Shown here piece by piece: positions 25,145 through 35,000 of a stretch of DNA of 41,227 bases. A program made the position numbers and the translations under genes. The notes beneath the pieces were generated by a model. That model was not told the DNA's origin. It saw only the letters and a program-made list of their open reading frames with translations, and made no database searches. The stretch spans positions 1-41,227 of the forward strand of contig DZAZ01000009.1 of NCBI GenBank assembly GCA_022729755.1, given 5' to 3'. The first letter of the stretch is position 1. Every line of letters starts with the position of its first letter. This DNA comes from Helicobacter cetorum. GTDB taxonomy: Bacteria; Campylobacterota; Campylobacteria; Campylobacterales; BB28.

Positions 25145-25970
25145 CAGAATCTCCTTTTAAGTGTACACTAAATCCAGCTTTTATATTATTTAATGTGTAA
25201 ATGTCTGAAATTTTTATATAAAGACAATTTTCAGGTATTTTTATATTCATATTTTTTACCACTTCATCCCCTTTTTTGTAATCTCCTAATAAATTTAAGT
25301 TTTTATCATAAAAAGCAATATATGGATACCAACTATTCGTTGGTTTACTCGCTATTTTTAAAAGTTTTGTATTTGAAACTTTTAGCCAATATTCACTTAT
25401 AGATTTTTCAAGTTCTATCTGTTTTCCTAACTCTAACTCTTTTGCCTCTGTAATTATAGCATTAGATATATCTATTAAATAGTTCCAATTAGTATTAGAA
25501 TTTTTGACAATATTTAAAATTTTAGAGTTATTTTTAGCAAGTGCTTCAGCAAAAACAGTTGGGTCAATCGCATTTTCGTTTGTAAGTGTAGTTGTAAAGC
25601 TAAAAATAGTCCCCTCTTTTTTTGCACTTTTTATTGTAAATGTGTAATAACCCATTGAATTTAGAGCATTTGTAATTAATTTTATAAAAAAGATAGGATT
25701 TTGATTTGTATCAAATGTTACATTAAAAGATGTTGGAGTTTGAAAAGATAAATTCAAAAGACCATTATTTTTTAACTCTTTTGCAATTTTTACAACATCT
25801 ACTTCTCCATTTTGAGTATAAAACATATCCTTATTTTTAAAGATAATATTTATTAACTTTTCTTGGACTGTATAAGCATCTTTTTCAACTAAACTTTTTA
25901 CTTTTTCATCTATTAAATCAGCTTGTGCAAAAAATACAAAACAAGCAAAAAATAAAAATTTTTTTACCAA
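25128..25970 (-). CDS. Conserved periplasmic protein, function unknown
   Basis: The 280-residue protein has a clear signal peptide (MVKKFLFFACFVFFAQA, cleavage before DLIDEK). The mature part has no membrane segment or Cys residue that suggests a lipoprotein. It reads as two regions: a helical and mixed half (residues 18-140) and a C-terminal beta-rich half (residues 195-270, WYPYIAFYDKNLNLLGDYKK) resembling a small sandwich domain. I do not recognise a named domain. Gene position between a RodZ-like protein and an aminotransferase equals C. jejuni Cj0151c as I remember it, so it is a conserved lineage protein. It overlaps both neighbours (7 and 17 bp). Confidence 0.82.
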   Translation of the reverse strand: MVKKFLFFACFVFFAQADLIDEKVKSLVEKDAYTVQEKLINIIFKNKDMFYTQNGEVDVVKIAKELKNNGLLNLSFQTPTSFNVTFDTNQNPIFFIKLITNALNSMGYYTFTIKSAKKEGTIFSFTTTLTNENAIDPTVFAEALAKNNSKILNIVKNSNTNWNYLIDISNAIITEAKELELGKQIELEKSISEYWLKVSNTKLLKIASKPTNSWYPYIAFYDKNLNLLGDYKKGDEVVKNMNIKIPENCLYIKISDIYTLNNIKAGFSVHLKGDSDVSRD

Positions 25971-26860
25971 CTTTTACCTCTATTTAACTCTTTAAATTCC
26001 GATGAAGTAATCGCTTTTATTACGCCATCTTTGTAGTGAAACTTATCCCGTTTTTTATCAACTTCTACCTTTTGTCCATTTAAAAATATTTCAACTTTTT
26101 TATGTCCTAAGGCTATTAATTGCTCTTTTGATGTATCAATTTCAAATTTTCCCTCGCTCGTGAAAGTGTTTCTTTTATAATCAGGCAAAGTTACTATCCC
26201 AACCCATATTTTATATTTTGGCTCAATATATAATTGAGTGAGATTACCTTCAAAATTTTCACTATTTTCAAGACCACTTTCTTTTGATTTAATCGTCTCT
26301 TGTTCTTGTGCAATTATTTCACTTAAACTACTATTATTTTCATCAGTACTAAGAAATTCGCTTGAACTTGATTTATTTGATTCAGCTAAAATATTTAAAT
26401 TAGAATTATTTATCTCTTTTGTTGTATTTAAATTAACCTTTGCCTCTTCAACTAATTCCTTAACTTCCTTGACATCTTCATCTTTTTTATTAAAGCTATT
26501 GATATCAGATAAAATATAAAAAAGCCCTACAATAGAGATAAAAACTACAAAATATATAAATAAATTTATCAATTTATTGCCAGAATTCTCTTTTTCTATG
26601 TTACCCATAATAAAGGATTTTTCTTCATCAACTCCGTGTATATTTAAATATGTTTGATACTCTTTTATCCACTCGCTTAAATCTAATTTAAATTCTCTTT
26701 CAATAATTCCAATAAATCCAATTGCCCTTGTTTTTTGTAAAGATTTGAAATCTTTATCAACTATTGCTTGAATATTTTTTTCAGTAATTAATGTTTTTTG
26801 AGCTATCTCTTTAACACCAATTTTTTTAAGTTTAGAGATTAAACCTTCTTCTTCCATCAC
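25964..26860 (-). CDS. RodZ-like membrane protein (helix-turn-helix, membrane helix, periplasmic domain)
   Basis: Layout in the 298-residue protein: residues 6-75 are helical and look like a degenerate HTH (GVKEIAQKTLITEKNIQAIV); residues 97-119 form one membrane helix (LINLFIYFVVFISIVGLFYI); residues 120-205 are an acidic Ser/Asn/Glu linker; residues 208-298 are beta-rich (YKIWVGIVTLPDYKRNTFTS). This is the architecture of RodZ, which links MreB to the wall-elongation machinery. I infer the match from architecture, not residue identity. Its place in the rRNA-methylase operon matches C. jejuni Cj0152c from memory. Its start overlaps the rlmB stop by 4 bp. Confidence 0.75.
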   Translation of the reverse strand: MMEEEGLISKLKKIGVKEIAQKTLITEKNIQAIVDKDFKSLQKTRAIGFIGIIEREFKLDLSEWIKEYQTYLNIHGVDEEKSFIMGNIEKENSGNKLINLFIYFVVFISIVGLFYILSDINSFNKKDEDVKEVKELVEEAKVNLNTTKEINNSNLNILAESNKSSSSEFLSTDENNSSLSEIIAQEQETIKSKESGLENSENFEGNLTQLYIEPKYKIWVGIVTLPDYKRNTFTSEGKFEIDTSKEQLIALGHKKVEIFLNGQKVEVDKKRDKFHYKDGVIKAITSSEFKELNRGKSW

Positions 26861-27534
26861 CTAATCCTATCAATTAATATAGCTGCTGCCGAACTCACAT
26901 TTAGTGAGTCAAACTCTTTTTGCATTTTAATAGTTATTTTTTTATCTACTTTCGCTAAAACTTTTTTATTAAGTCCAGAGCTTTCATTTCCAAGTAAAAT
27001 TACCCTCTTTTCAGTTGGTTTTAATTCTCTAACATCAATTCCATCTACTGTTGCTCCATAAAGTGAAAAATTTATCTGTTTTAATTCATTAATTATATCA
27101 AGTGTATTTTCTATCATAACTATAGGCATATCAAATAAAGCCCCACTACTAGCTCTTGCAACACCTTCTAAATTTAAAGATTTAACTTCACTTATCACAA
27201 TCGCATCAACTCCTAAAACATAAGCTGAACGAATAATAGCACCAATATTTCCAACATCAGTAAGCCCAACCAAAACTAATAAAAAATTAAATTTTTTTAT
27301 CTCTTCAAAAGAGTAAAATTCAAAATCTTTAACTTTTAGAAAAAATCCTTGGTGATTTCCACCTCTTGCTAATGCTTGAGCTTTTTTATTATCAAGTTTA
27401 ACAATTTTTTTATTTAATTTCGCAATTTTACTAAAAAGTTTTTTATCAATCTCTTTAGAAAGTAAGATTTCCTCAATTAAATCTGAATGTTTTTCTAAAA
27501 CATATAAAAAAACTTGTTTTCCATAAATTAACAC
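26857..27534 (-). CDS. rlmB: 23S rRNA 2'-O-ribose methyltransferase (TrmH/SpoU family, RlmB type)
   Basis: SpoU enzymes methylate ribose 2'-OH using SAM bound in a C-terminal knot. The three motifs are visible: LVGLTDVGNIGAIIRSAYVL, then ILLGNESSGLNK and FDSLNVSSAAAILI. The N-terminal 70 residues fit the L30-like substrate-binding domain. RlmB methylates G2251; at 225 residues it is slightly shorter than enteric RlmB, and the exact target is inferred from family. The start is GTG at 27532-27534 with GGGGA just upstream, 12 bp after rsmI. Confidence 0.9.
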   Translation of the reverse strand: MLIYGKQVFLYVLEKHSDLIEEILLSKEIDKKLFSKIAKLNKKIVKLDNKKAQALARGGNHQGFFLKVKDFEFYSFEEIKKFNFLLVLVGLTDVGNIGAIIRSAYVLGVDAIVISEVKSLNLEGVARASSGALFDMPIVMIENTLDIINELKQINFSLYGATVDGIDVRELKPTEKRVILLGNESSGLNKKVLAKVDKKITIKMQKEFDSLNVSSAAAILIDRIR

Positions 27535-27546
27535 TAATCCCCACCT

Positions 27547-28359
27547 TCAATCTTTTATTAGATTATTATAACAAGTTTTTACATCTTCGCCAGTAATTTT
27601 AGCTATAAGTTTAGCTTTTACTTTCTTTGGAATGTCTAAAGATAAGATATCATCTTTAGTAATTTTTTCTATATTTAACTCTTTGCCCTTAATGACCACA
27701 CACCACTCACCTTTTAAATTCTCATCTTTTAATATATTTTTTAACTCTTTAGCTTTTGCTCTGAAACTTTTTTGATGAAGTTTTGTTAACTCTTTAACTA
27801 AAAAAAGTTCTCTATTTTCGTCAATTTCAATGATTTCATCAATTAATTTTAATACTCTATTTGGTGCTTCATATAAAACTGAATTAAAACTTAATGTAAG
27901 CAAGTAGTTTAACTCTTCACTTCTTTTAGTTCCAGTATTACTTAAAAAGCCAAAAAATAAAAACTCTTTTTCCAAAAATCCACTCATTACATAAGCTAAA
28001 AGTAGTGCATTTGCACCAGCTAATACATCGTATTTTATATTTTCTTTGATACAAAATTCAATTAATTTAGCACCAGGGTCTGAAATACAAGGCATTCCAG
28101 CATCACTCATATAAACTACATTTTGTTCAAATATCGATTTATCAAGTGAATTTATTACTTTTTCTTCGTTATGAGAATGAAGTGAAATGATTTGTTTAAA
28201 GTTTGTAGAAATATTAAACTTTTCTTTGAGTAAGCTTAAAAGCTTTTTTGAAATTCTTGTATCTTCGCATAAAATAACATCGGCCTCTTGTAGGGTTTTT
28301 AAAACCCTAAAGCTAATATCTTCTAAATTCCCGATGGGAGTTGGGACAAAGACTACCAA
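27547..28359 (-). CDS. rsmI: 16S rRNA (cytidine1402-2'-O)-methyltransferase RsmI
   Basis: RsmI is a tetrapyrrole-methylase-fold enzyme acting on C1402 in the 30S decoding centre. The N-terminus FVPTPIGNLEDISFRVLKTL, then LCEDTRISKKLL, VYMSDAGMPCISDPGAKLIE and YEAPNRVLKLIDEI are diagnostic. Length 270 is usual. The start is a TTG one base after the rpmE stop, without a good ribosome-binding site; translation is probably coupled to rpmE. Confidence 0.96.
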   Translation of the reverse strand: MVVFVPTPIGNLEDISFRVLKTLQEADVILCEDTRISKKLLSLLKEKFNISTNFKQIISLHSHNEEKVINSLDKSIFEQNVVYMSDAGMPCISDPGAKLIEFCIKENIKYDVLAGANALLLAYVMSGFLEKEFLFFGFLSNTGTKRSEELNYLLTLSFNSVLYEAPNRVLKLIDEIIEIDENRELFLVKELTKLHQKSFRAKAKELKNILKDENLKGEWCVVIKGKELNIEKITKDDILSLDIPKKVKAKLIAKITGEDVKTCYNNLIKD

Positions 28360-28360
28360 G

Positions 28361-28561
28361 TTATTTCATATTGTATTTTTTCTTAAACTTCTCAACTCTA
28401 CCAGCTGCATCTAAAATCTTTTCAGAACCTGTGAAAAACGGATGACAAGCACTACAAATATCAATTCTTAATTGAGGTTTATTTGATAAAACTGTAAAAC
28501 TACTTCCACAAGCACAACTAACCTGACACTCCACACTATTTGGATGAATATCTTTCTTCAT
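28361..28561 (-). CDS. rpmE: 50S ribosomal protein L31, zinc-binding form
   Basis: The 66-residue protein has the L31 start MKKDIHPN and the zinc ligands CAC (in [10 protein letters not shown]) and CSAC (in [13 protein letters not shown]), so it is the Cys-containing form that binds zinc, not the zinc-free paralogue. AAGGA lies eight bases before the ATG. It is the first gene of the rpmE-rsmI-rlmB run. Confidence 0.98.
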   Translation of the reverse strand: MKKDIHPNSVECQVSCACGSSFTVLSNKPQLRIDICSACHPFFTGSEKILDAAGRVEKFKKKYNMK

Positions 28562-28589
28562 TTTTTATTTTCCTTAAAATTTATTTGGG

Positions 28590-28595
28590 ATTATA
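28590..28595 (-). promoter_or_regulatory. Probable -10 element of the rpmE operon
   Basis: On the minus strand TATAAT (28595 to 28590) follows TTTTTTGA, giving an extended -10 with a T-rich upstream stretch. It lies 28 bp before the rpmE ATG at 28561 and would put the transcription start about 20 bp before that codon. Confidence 0.55.
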
Positions 28596-28657
28596 TCAAA
28601 AAAGTTTTTATTTTTAAATTAAATTACAAAATAATTTTAAATCATTTAAATAGAATA

Positions 28658-28666
28658 TGTTATACT
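28658..28666 (+). promoter_or_regulatory. Probable extended -10 promoter of the response regulator at 28717
   Basis: TG-T-TATACT (28658-28666) lies 50 bp before the GTG start in the 155-bp gap divergent from rpmE. Confidence 0.4.
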
Positions 28667-28716
28667 TATAAAACTTATAAAAATTAAAGATATATTTTAT
28701 AAAAGGGGAAGTAAGA

Positions 28717-29802
28717 GTGATTAGTGCGAAAAACTTAAGGGAGTATTCAAAAGAGTTAAAAATACTTTATGTTGAAGATGATAAAGAGTTAAGGGAAAAT
28801 ACTTCTGTACTTTTGACAAATTTATTTCAAAAAATTATAACTGCTGAAAATGGTGTAGATGGTTTAGAAAAATATAAAAAAGAAATATTTGATATAGTTA
28901 TCACTGATATTAATATGCCTATATTAAACGGTATTGATATGATAAAAGAGATAAAAAAAATTCATCCTGAAGAGGTAATTATCGTAACTTCGGCACACGA
29001 TGAAGTTGAATATTTAATTAGTTTAATAGATTTAGGGGTTGATAGTTTTATTTTAAAACCAATTGAACTTCAAAAATTATTAAATATTTTATTTAAAACT
29101 TCAAGAAATATTGTTGATAGAAAATTATTACTAGAGTATGAAAATAAACTTGAAGAGAATATTTTAGAATTGAATGAAAAAAATGAAGAGTTAGCAGTAA
29201 GGAATGGAAAACTAGAAAAGTTAAATAGAGTTTTAGAATTAAAATTAAAACAATTATCAAATTGTGTAGAAGAAGAGAATAAATTTTTAAAAAAGATTGA
29301 AAATGAAAGTTTTGAAGATATAAAAGAGCAAGACAAAGTAATACCAAAAAATGAAAATTCTGAAGATAACTATTTAGATTATATTTTAGATAATGATTTA
29401 GAAGAGCTAAAAGACCTTGAAGTTGAAATTGATGCGATAACTTCGATGATTTCTTTAAAAGGTTCAATTGAAATTGAGCAGTTAAAATCTCTTTCAAAGC
29501 TATTAGCTAATTATAGTTCTATACTTTTGAGTTATCCGATTTTTATTACTTTAGGTTCAAACATTTCAAACTTTGCAAAAGAGTTAAGTTTACTTGATTC
29601 AATTTCTAATGATTTAATCAAGCATATTAGTGCTTATTTGGAAAGTTTTGTCTACACACTTCTTAGATGGAGAAAAGATGTGTTTGATGATGGAGTTTCT
29701 AATCCAAATATTTATGATGCTTCTATGATAAATGATTTAAATATGTTTTTAAATATTATAAAAGGAATAGAAGAAGAAGGAAGTGGAATTATCCTCTTTT
29801 AA
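28717..29802 (+). CDS. Response regulator with an unrecognised C-terminal half
   Basis: Residues 13-130 of this 361-residue protein are a receiver (LYVEDDKE, phospho-acceptor Asp64 in ITDINMP, Thr-Ser switch in IVTSAH, Lys in LKPI). Residues 133-190 form a strong coiled coil. The acidic second half (about 215-361) is helical and contains FAKELSLLDSISNDLIKHIS, then FVYTLLRWRKDVFDDG; I do not recognise an output domain. There is no DNA-binding, kinase or cyclic-di-GMP motif. The start is GTG at 28717-28719 after AGGGGAAG. Its end is four bases from the convergent outer-membrane protein gene. It may be a histidine-phosphotransfer-like or dimeric scaffold protein. Confidence 0.85.
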   Translation: MISAKNLREYSKELKILYVEDDKELRENTSVLLTNLFQKIITAENGVDGLEKYKKEIFDIVITDINMPILNGIDMIKEIKKIHPEEVIIVTSAHDEVEYLISLIDLGVDSFILKPIELQKLLNILFKTSRNIVDRKLLLEYENKLEENILELNEKNEELAVRNGKLEKLNRVLELKLKQLSNCVEEENKFLKKIENESFEDIKEQDKVIPKNENSEDNYLDYILDNDLEELKDLEVEIDAITSMISLKGSIEIEQLKSLSKLLANYSSILLSYPIFITLGSNISNFAKELSLLDSISNDLIKHISAYLESFVYTLLRWRKDVFDDGVSNPNIYDASMINDLNMFLNIIKGIEEEGSGIILF

Positions 29803-29806
29803 ACTC

Positions 29807-31042
29807 CTACCAATGAACTTCAGCTGTTAAATAATACTCTGTTTTATCTTCATTTGCTTTTTCAGCTTTATCACTAAAATCAATCGTTTTAGCATTTGCA
29901 ATAAAGTTTACATATTTATTATATTGATAACTAACACCGTAAATATACTGTTCTCTATCGCCACCATTTACACCTTTTGGTTTTTTTATAGTTTCGCTCT
30001 CATCCCAATTATCATATCTACCTAAAACTGTCCAATCTTTCATAGGTCTATATTCGCCATTAACTGAATAACCTTTACCATCGTATTTCATCTCATCATC
30101 ATTTGCACTTGTGTATTGCGCTGAAAGTAAAAACATAGGATTGTTATAAACTGTATGTAGTGACATAAGTGTTAAATCTGGCTTATTTCCTGCACTATCA
30201 ATTGCAACTGATTTACTATGATTATCACTTTTTAAGCCCCAAAATGAAACATCAAAATATTCATCTTTATTTCTATCAGCTTTTTTCTTACCAGTTCCAA
30301 AAATATGTCCTGTTAATCTCCACTCAACTGAAAGGTCAAATTGCTCATTACTTCCATCAAGCGAGTGATAACCCTCACCATTTACGATTGCTAATTCACT
30401 TGAGAAATAATCCATTTTAGTTTTAAAATTCACTCCAAGGTCTGCTGAATTTATTAAACCAGCTCCCGTACTATCTTCAACTAAAACTTTAGAAATACTT
30501 CTATACCACCAACCAGCGTGTTCTTCATAATCAATCCAAGCTCTATGAACTTGTCCAATCTCAACACCAGTATAAGGTAAAATATTATCTAAATATAAAT
30601 AAGCATATTTAAATCTAGTTAACCAACTACCATCGCTATCAATTCCATTACCTTTTGTCTCTTGATAACTATCAAGTGTTACTCTTAAGTAATCTTTATC
30701 ATTTAGATAAGCTTTTGTTTGAATATAATTTCTTCTAGTTTCAAATTTAGAGCTATCTTGTTTATCTTTCCAATCACTATAAACATAGCCTAAGTAGTGA
30801 GTTCCACTAAATTCTAATTTTGTTGCTTTAGATTTTAATTCAACTCCTGCCTCTTTTTTCATCGAACTTGAAAGCGAATCTTTTACACTCATCTCATCAA
30901 CAAAATTTCCAAGTTTAACTCTTCCTTCTCCTGCTTCTGTGTAAATTTGGTGAGTTGTCGGGTCTTCATAAAGACTTAATCCAGAAGCCGATAAACCACT
31001 AACTAAAAGTGAAGTAATTACAGATATCTTAAAACCTCTCAT
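29807..31042 (-). CDS. Outer-membrane beta-barrel protein, porin-like
   Basis: The protein has a signal peptide ending near SASG, about 16-18 amphipathic strands (KYAYLYLDNILPYTGVEIGQ, then YSVNGEYRPMKDWTVLGRYD) and a C-terminal aromatic (TAEVHW) as barrel closure. No plug or TonB box is visible, so it is a passive barrel. The barrel type is open; the layout recalls phosphate-selective or general porins, but I cannot name it. I place the start at the ATG at 31042, seven bases after AGGAG, giving 411 residues; an upstream start at 31108 adds an implausible polar leader. It lies 99 bp after a second porin gene and ends four bases from the response regulator. Confidence 0.82.
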   Translation of the reverse strand: MRGFKISVITSLLVSGLSASGLSLYEDPTTHQIYTEAGEGRVKLGNFVDEMSVKDSLSSSMKKEAGVELKSKATKLEFSGTHYLGYVYSDWKDKQDSSKFETRRNYIQTKAYLNDKDYLRVTLDSYQETKGNGIDSDGSWLTRFKYAYLYLDNILPYTGVEIGQVHRAWIDYEEHAGWWYRSISKVLVEDSTGAGLINSADLGVNFKTKMDYFSSELAIVNGEGYHSLDGSNEQFDLSVEWRLTGHIFGTGKKKADRNKDEYFDVSFWGLKSDNHSKSVAIDSAGNKPDLTLMSLHTVYNNPMFLLSAQYTSANDDEMKYDGKGYSVNGEYRPMKDWTVLGRYDNWDESETIKKPKGVNGGDREQYIYGVSYQYNKYVNFIANAKTIDFSDKAEKANEDKTEYYLTAEVHW

Positions 31043-31106
31043 TGAGATACTCCTAATTGTTGTATTTATGGAAAATTTTATACTAATTTTATTACTAATT
31101 AATAAC

Positions 31107-31141
31107 AAGAAGAAAAAGAGGAGAAAAAAAGAAAAAAGAGA
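31107..31141. repeat. 35-base uninterrupted purine tract between two barrel genes
   Basis: From 31107 to 31141 every base of the plus strand is A or G, so the minus-strand transcript is pure U/C directly after the porin stop codon at 31142. No hairpin precedes it. It may act as a U-rich 3' end, a protein-binding RNA tract or a spacer for the next promoter (TATAAA near 31078). Confidence 0.6.
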
Positions 31142-32365
31142 TTAGAAACTATATTTTGCATTCAATTTAAATACATCTCTTTCAAATGCTTTATTATCTG
31201 AAGTTCCCATTTCATAAGTTGCACCAAGTGATATATTTTCATTGAAACTATATTTAGCTAAAACATCAACAACATCAACATCATCAGTTGTTAAATCAAA
31301 TTTTACATATTTAAGTGTTCCTGATACATCTTTAAGTCCAACTTTTGAGAAATCATAATCAAGCGATGCTAAGAATCCAGAAGCGTCACTTGCATCTGTT
31401 CCAAAAGAGTAAAACCAAGTTTCATCAGCAAATACAAATTCAGGATATCCGCCCCAAGTTCCAAATACACTTACATCCATATCACCATCATCTACTTTAT
31501 TATAAGCTAAATTTAAACCTAAACCTAAATCTTCGTTTGAGTAAGTACCTTTTAATCCATAAACACTATAACCAACTTTTACACCAGCTTCTTCAACTGC
31601 TCCAACTTCAGAATAAGTGTAATATTGTCCCGCAACACTAAATGGTGCAAAATCATAAACTGCATCAAAATAGATTGCATTTACAACTTCGTGTGCATAA
31701 TAATCCCAAAGTTGAGCCGTTAAACCAAGCGATTCGTTTGAATAAATTCCAGCTCCAACGCTAACACCCTCATTATTAACAACTCCAGCTGCTGGAGAGT
31801 TTTTTGACATATGAGCAAACTTTGAGCCACTAAATCCATCAACCAAACCCATCATTTTGCTAACGTGACCTGCGATTAAAGTTGTATTTGGAATATCTTT
31901 ATTTATAATTAATGCCGCTTCAAATAGATTAGGAATAATTCTAATATCATCGCTTCCAGCAAGTGGAGTATCGATTTGTTGTCTACCAACTTTAAATACT
32001 GTATTGCTTAATGCATACTGAAGATAAGCTTGTCCTAAAACAGAAGCCGAATCAGGTTTTGCACCCGTAACTTCATCTAATAAAAGTGTTCCTTGCATTG
32101 AATCTTCAGATTGACCTAAAGAGTGAGTTGTATAAAAACCTACTCCAGCACTAAGTCCCATAAATTCACCTGTTGTATAATTAACATTACCACCAATTGC
32201 AAAACCCTCTTTTTCATCTCCTGCATCTGGTTTATCGTATAAATAAAGATATCTTGCATCTCCACTCACTTTACCATTTTTAAAAGCATCACTCAATGAA
32301 GAATCTGCCATAACAGAAGAACTTAGAAGTGTTGCCACAACCAAACTTGAATTTAAAATTTTCAT
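31142..32365 (-). CDS. OprD-like major outer-membrane porin
   Basis: The 407-residue protein has a signal peptide (cleavage VMA-DS near residue 21), about 16 amphipathic strands and a C-terminal Phe (KLNAKYSF). The OprD-like phrase is QIDTPLAGSDDIRIIPNLFE, close to that of the porin at 14042, making the two paralogues. Many acidic residues sit in loops. AAGGAGG seven bases before the ATG and a clean -10 element suggest strong expression, as for a major porin. It lies 76 bp after fabI. Confidence 0.88.
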   Translation of the reverse strand: MKILNSSLVVATLLSSSVMADSSLSDAFKNGKVSGDARYLYLYDKPDAGDEKEGFAIGGNVNYTTGEFMGLSAGVGFYTTHSLGQSEDSMQGTLLLDEVTGAKPDSASVLGQAYLQYALSNTVFKVGRQQIDTPLAGSDDIRIIPNLFEAALIINKDIPNTTLIAGHVSKMMGLVDGFSGSKFAHMSKNSPAAGVVNNEGVSVGAGIYSNESLGLTAQLWDYYAHEVVNAIYFDAVYDFAPFSVAGQYYTYSEVGAVEEAGVKVGYSVYGLKGTYSNEDLGLGLNLAYNKVDDGDMDVSVFGTWGGYPEFVFADETWFYSFGTDASDASGFLASLDYDFSKVGLKDVSGTLKYVKFDLTTDDVDVVDVLAKYSFNENISLGATYEMGTSDNKAFERDVFKLNAKYSF

Positions 32366-32413
32366 AAAATACCTCCTTAAAGTTTTATTTCGCTTATCTT
32401 AACATTTTTTTAT

Positions 32414-32419
32414 ATTATA
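32414..32419 (-). promoter_or_regulatory. Probable -10 element of the major porin gene
   Basis: TATAAT on the minus strand (32419 to 32414) follows TATTTTTT. Start of transcription near 32407 would leave a 42-base leader with a strong AAGGAGG. Confidence 0.5.
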
Positions 32420-32441
32420 AAAAATAAAATATGATTAAAAT

Positions 32442-33973
<1,532 letters not shown>

Positions 33974-34034
33974 AAAGTTCCCTTTTCTACTATTTTATAG
34001 ATGTATAAATTATGCACCATTTATTATTTATTTT

Positions 34035-34043
34035 TGATAAAAT
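34035..34043 (+). promoter_or_regulatory. Probable extended -10 promoter of the hydroxyacid dehydrogenase operon
   Basis: TG-A-TAAAAT (34035-34043) follows a T-rich stretch and lies 24 bp before the ATG at 34068, with AAAGG at 34056-34060 as ribosome-binding site. The gap (33974-34067) is divergent from tpiA. Confidence 0.45.
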
Positions 34044-34067
34044 AATAAAAATAGTTAAAGGTTAAAT

Positions 34068-35000
34068 ATGAAAATAGCAATTCTTGATGCAAAAACATTA
34101 GGTAGAGATGTTTCATTAAGTGAATTCCATAATCTCGGTGAAGTTTCGATTTATGATACAACTAAGCAAAGTGAAGTAAGTAGAAGAGTTGAAGATATAG
34201 ATATTATCATAACAAATAAAGTAGTTATAAATAAAGAGATAATAAATCATGCTGAAAAATTAAAATTGATTTGTGTTGCAGCTACTGGAATGAATAATAT
34301 TGACCTTGAATATGCAAAAGAGAATGGAATTATCGTTAAAAATGTGGCTGGTTATTCAACTAATAGTGTAGTTCAAAGCACTTTTTCAATGCTATTTTAT
34401 TTGGTTGGACAACTTAAATATTATGATGAGTATGTAAGAGATAAAATGTGGGAAAATAGCGATATTTTTACTCATCTTGATAGACCTTTTTTTGAAATTG
34501 CAGATAAACGATGGGGAATTATTGGACTTGGTACGATTGGAAAAGCAGTTGCAAGAGTTGCCCAAAGCTTTGGATGTGAAGTTGTTTATTATTCAACTAG
34601 TGCTAAAAATGATGATAGTGAATTTAAGAGGGTTTCGCTTGAAGAGTTACTTATAAGTTCAAATATTATTTCAATTCACTCTCCACTCAATGAAAATACA
34701 AGAAATTTACTCCATTTTAGTAATTTAAAACTTTTAAAAGATAACACCGTTTTATTAAATTTAGGTCGCGGTGGAATTATAAATGAGCTTGATTTGGCGA
34801 GAATAATCGACTCAAGAAAAGTTTATGTAGGACTTGATGTACTTGAGAGTGAACCTATAAAAGAGTATCATCCATTAAATATTGTAGAAAATAGAGATAG
34901 ACTTTTTATCTCTCCTCACATTGCTTGGGCTAGTTATGAAGCAAGAGTGAGATTAGTAAAAGCAATTATCAATAATATTAAAGAGTTTTTAAATGTTTGA
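34068..35000 (+). CDS. D-isomer-specific 2-hydroxyacid dehydrogenase
   Basis: The 310-residue protein has the two-domain formate/glycerate dehydrogenase fold: NAD site GIIGLGTIGKAVARVAQSFG, then substrate-loop and catalytic positions LLNLGRGGIINELDL (Arg), DVLESEP (Glu) and the His of SPHIAWASYEAR. This is the complete catalytic set. Members reduce hydroxypyruvate, glyoxylate or related 2-oxoacids; the C. jejuni counterpart is annotated that way (Cj0373, from memory). The last 8 bp overlap the next gene, so translation is coupled. Confidence 0.92.
   Translation: MKIAILDAKTLGRDVSLSEFHNLGEVSIYDTTKQSEVSRRVEDIDIIITNKVVINKEIINHAEKLKLICVAATGMNNIDLEYAKENGIIVKNVAGYSTNSVVQSTFSMLFYLVGQLKYYDEYVRDKMWENSDIFTHLDRPFFEIADKRWGIIGLGTIGKAVARVAQSFGCEVVYYSTSAKNDDSEFKRVSLEELLISSNIISIHSPLNENTRNLLHFSNLKLLKDNTVLLNLGRGGIINELDLARIIDSRKVYVGLDVLESEPIKEYHPLNIVENRDRLFISPHIAWASYEARVRLVKAIINNIKEFLNV

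Noticed and set aside
31043-31108. Longer form of the outer-membrane protein
   Set aside because: Extra residues are polar and precede a complete signal peptide that starts at the ATG at 31042 after AGGAG.
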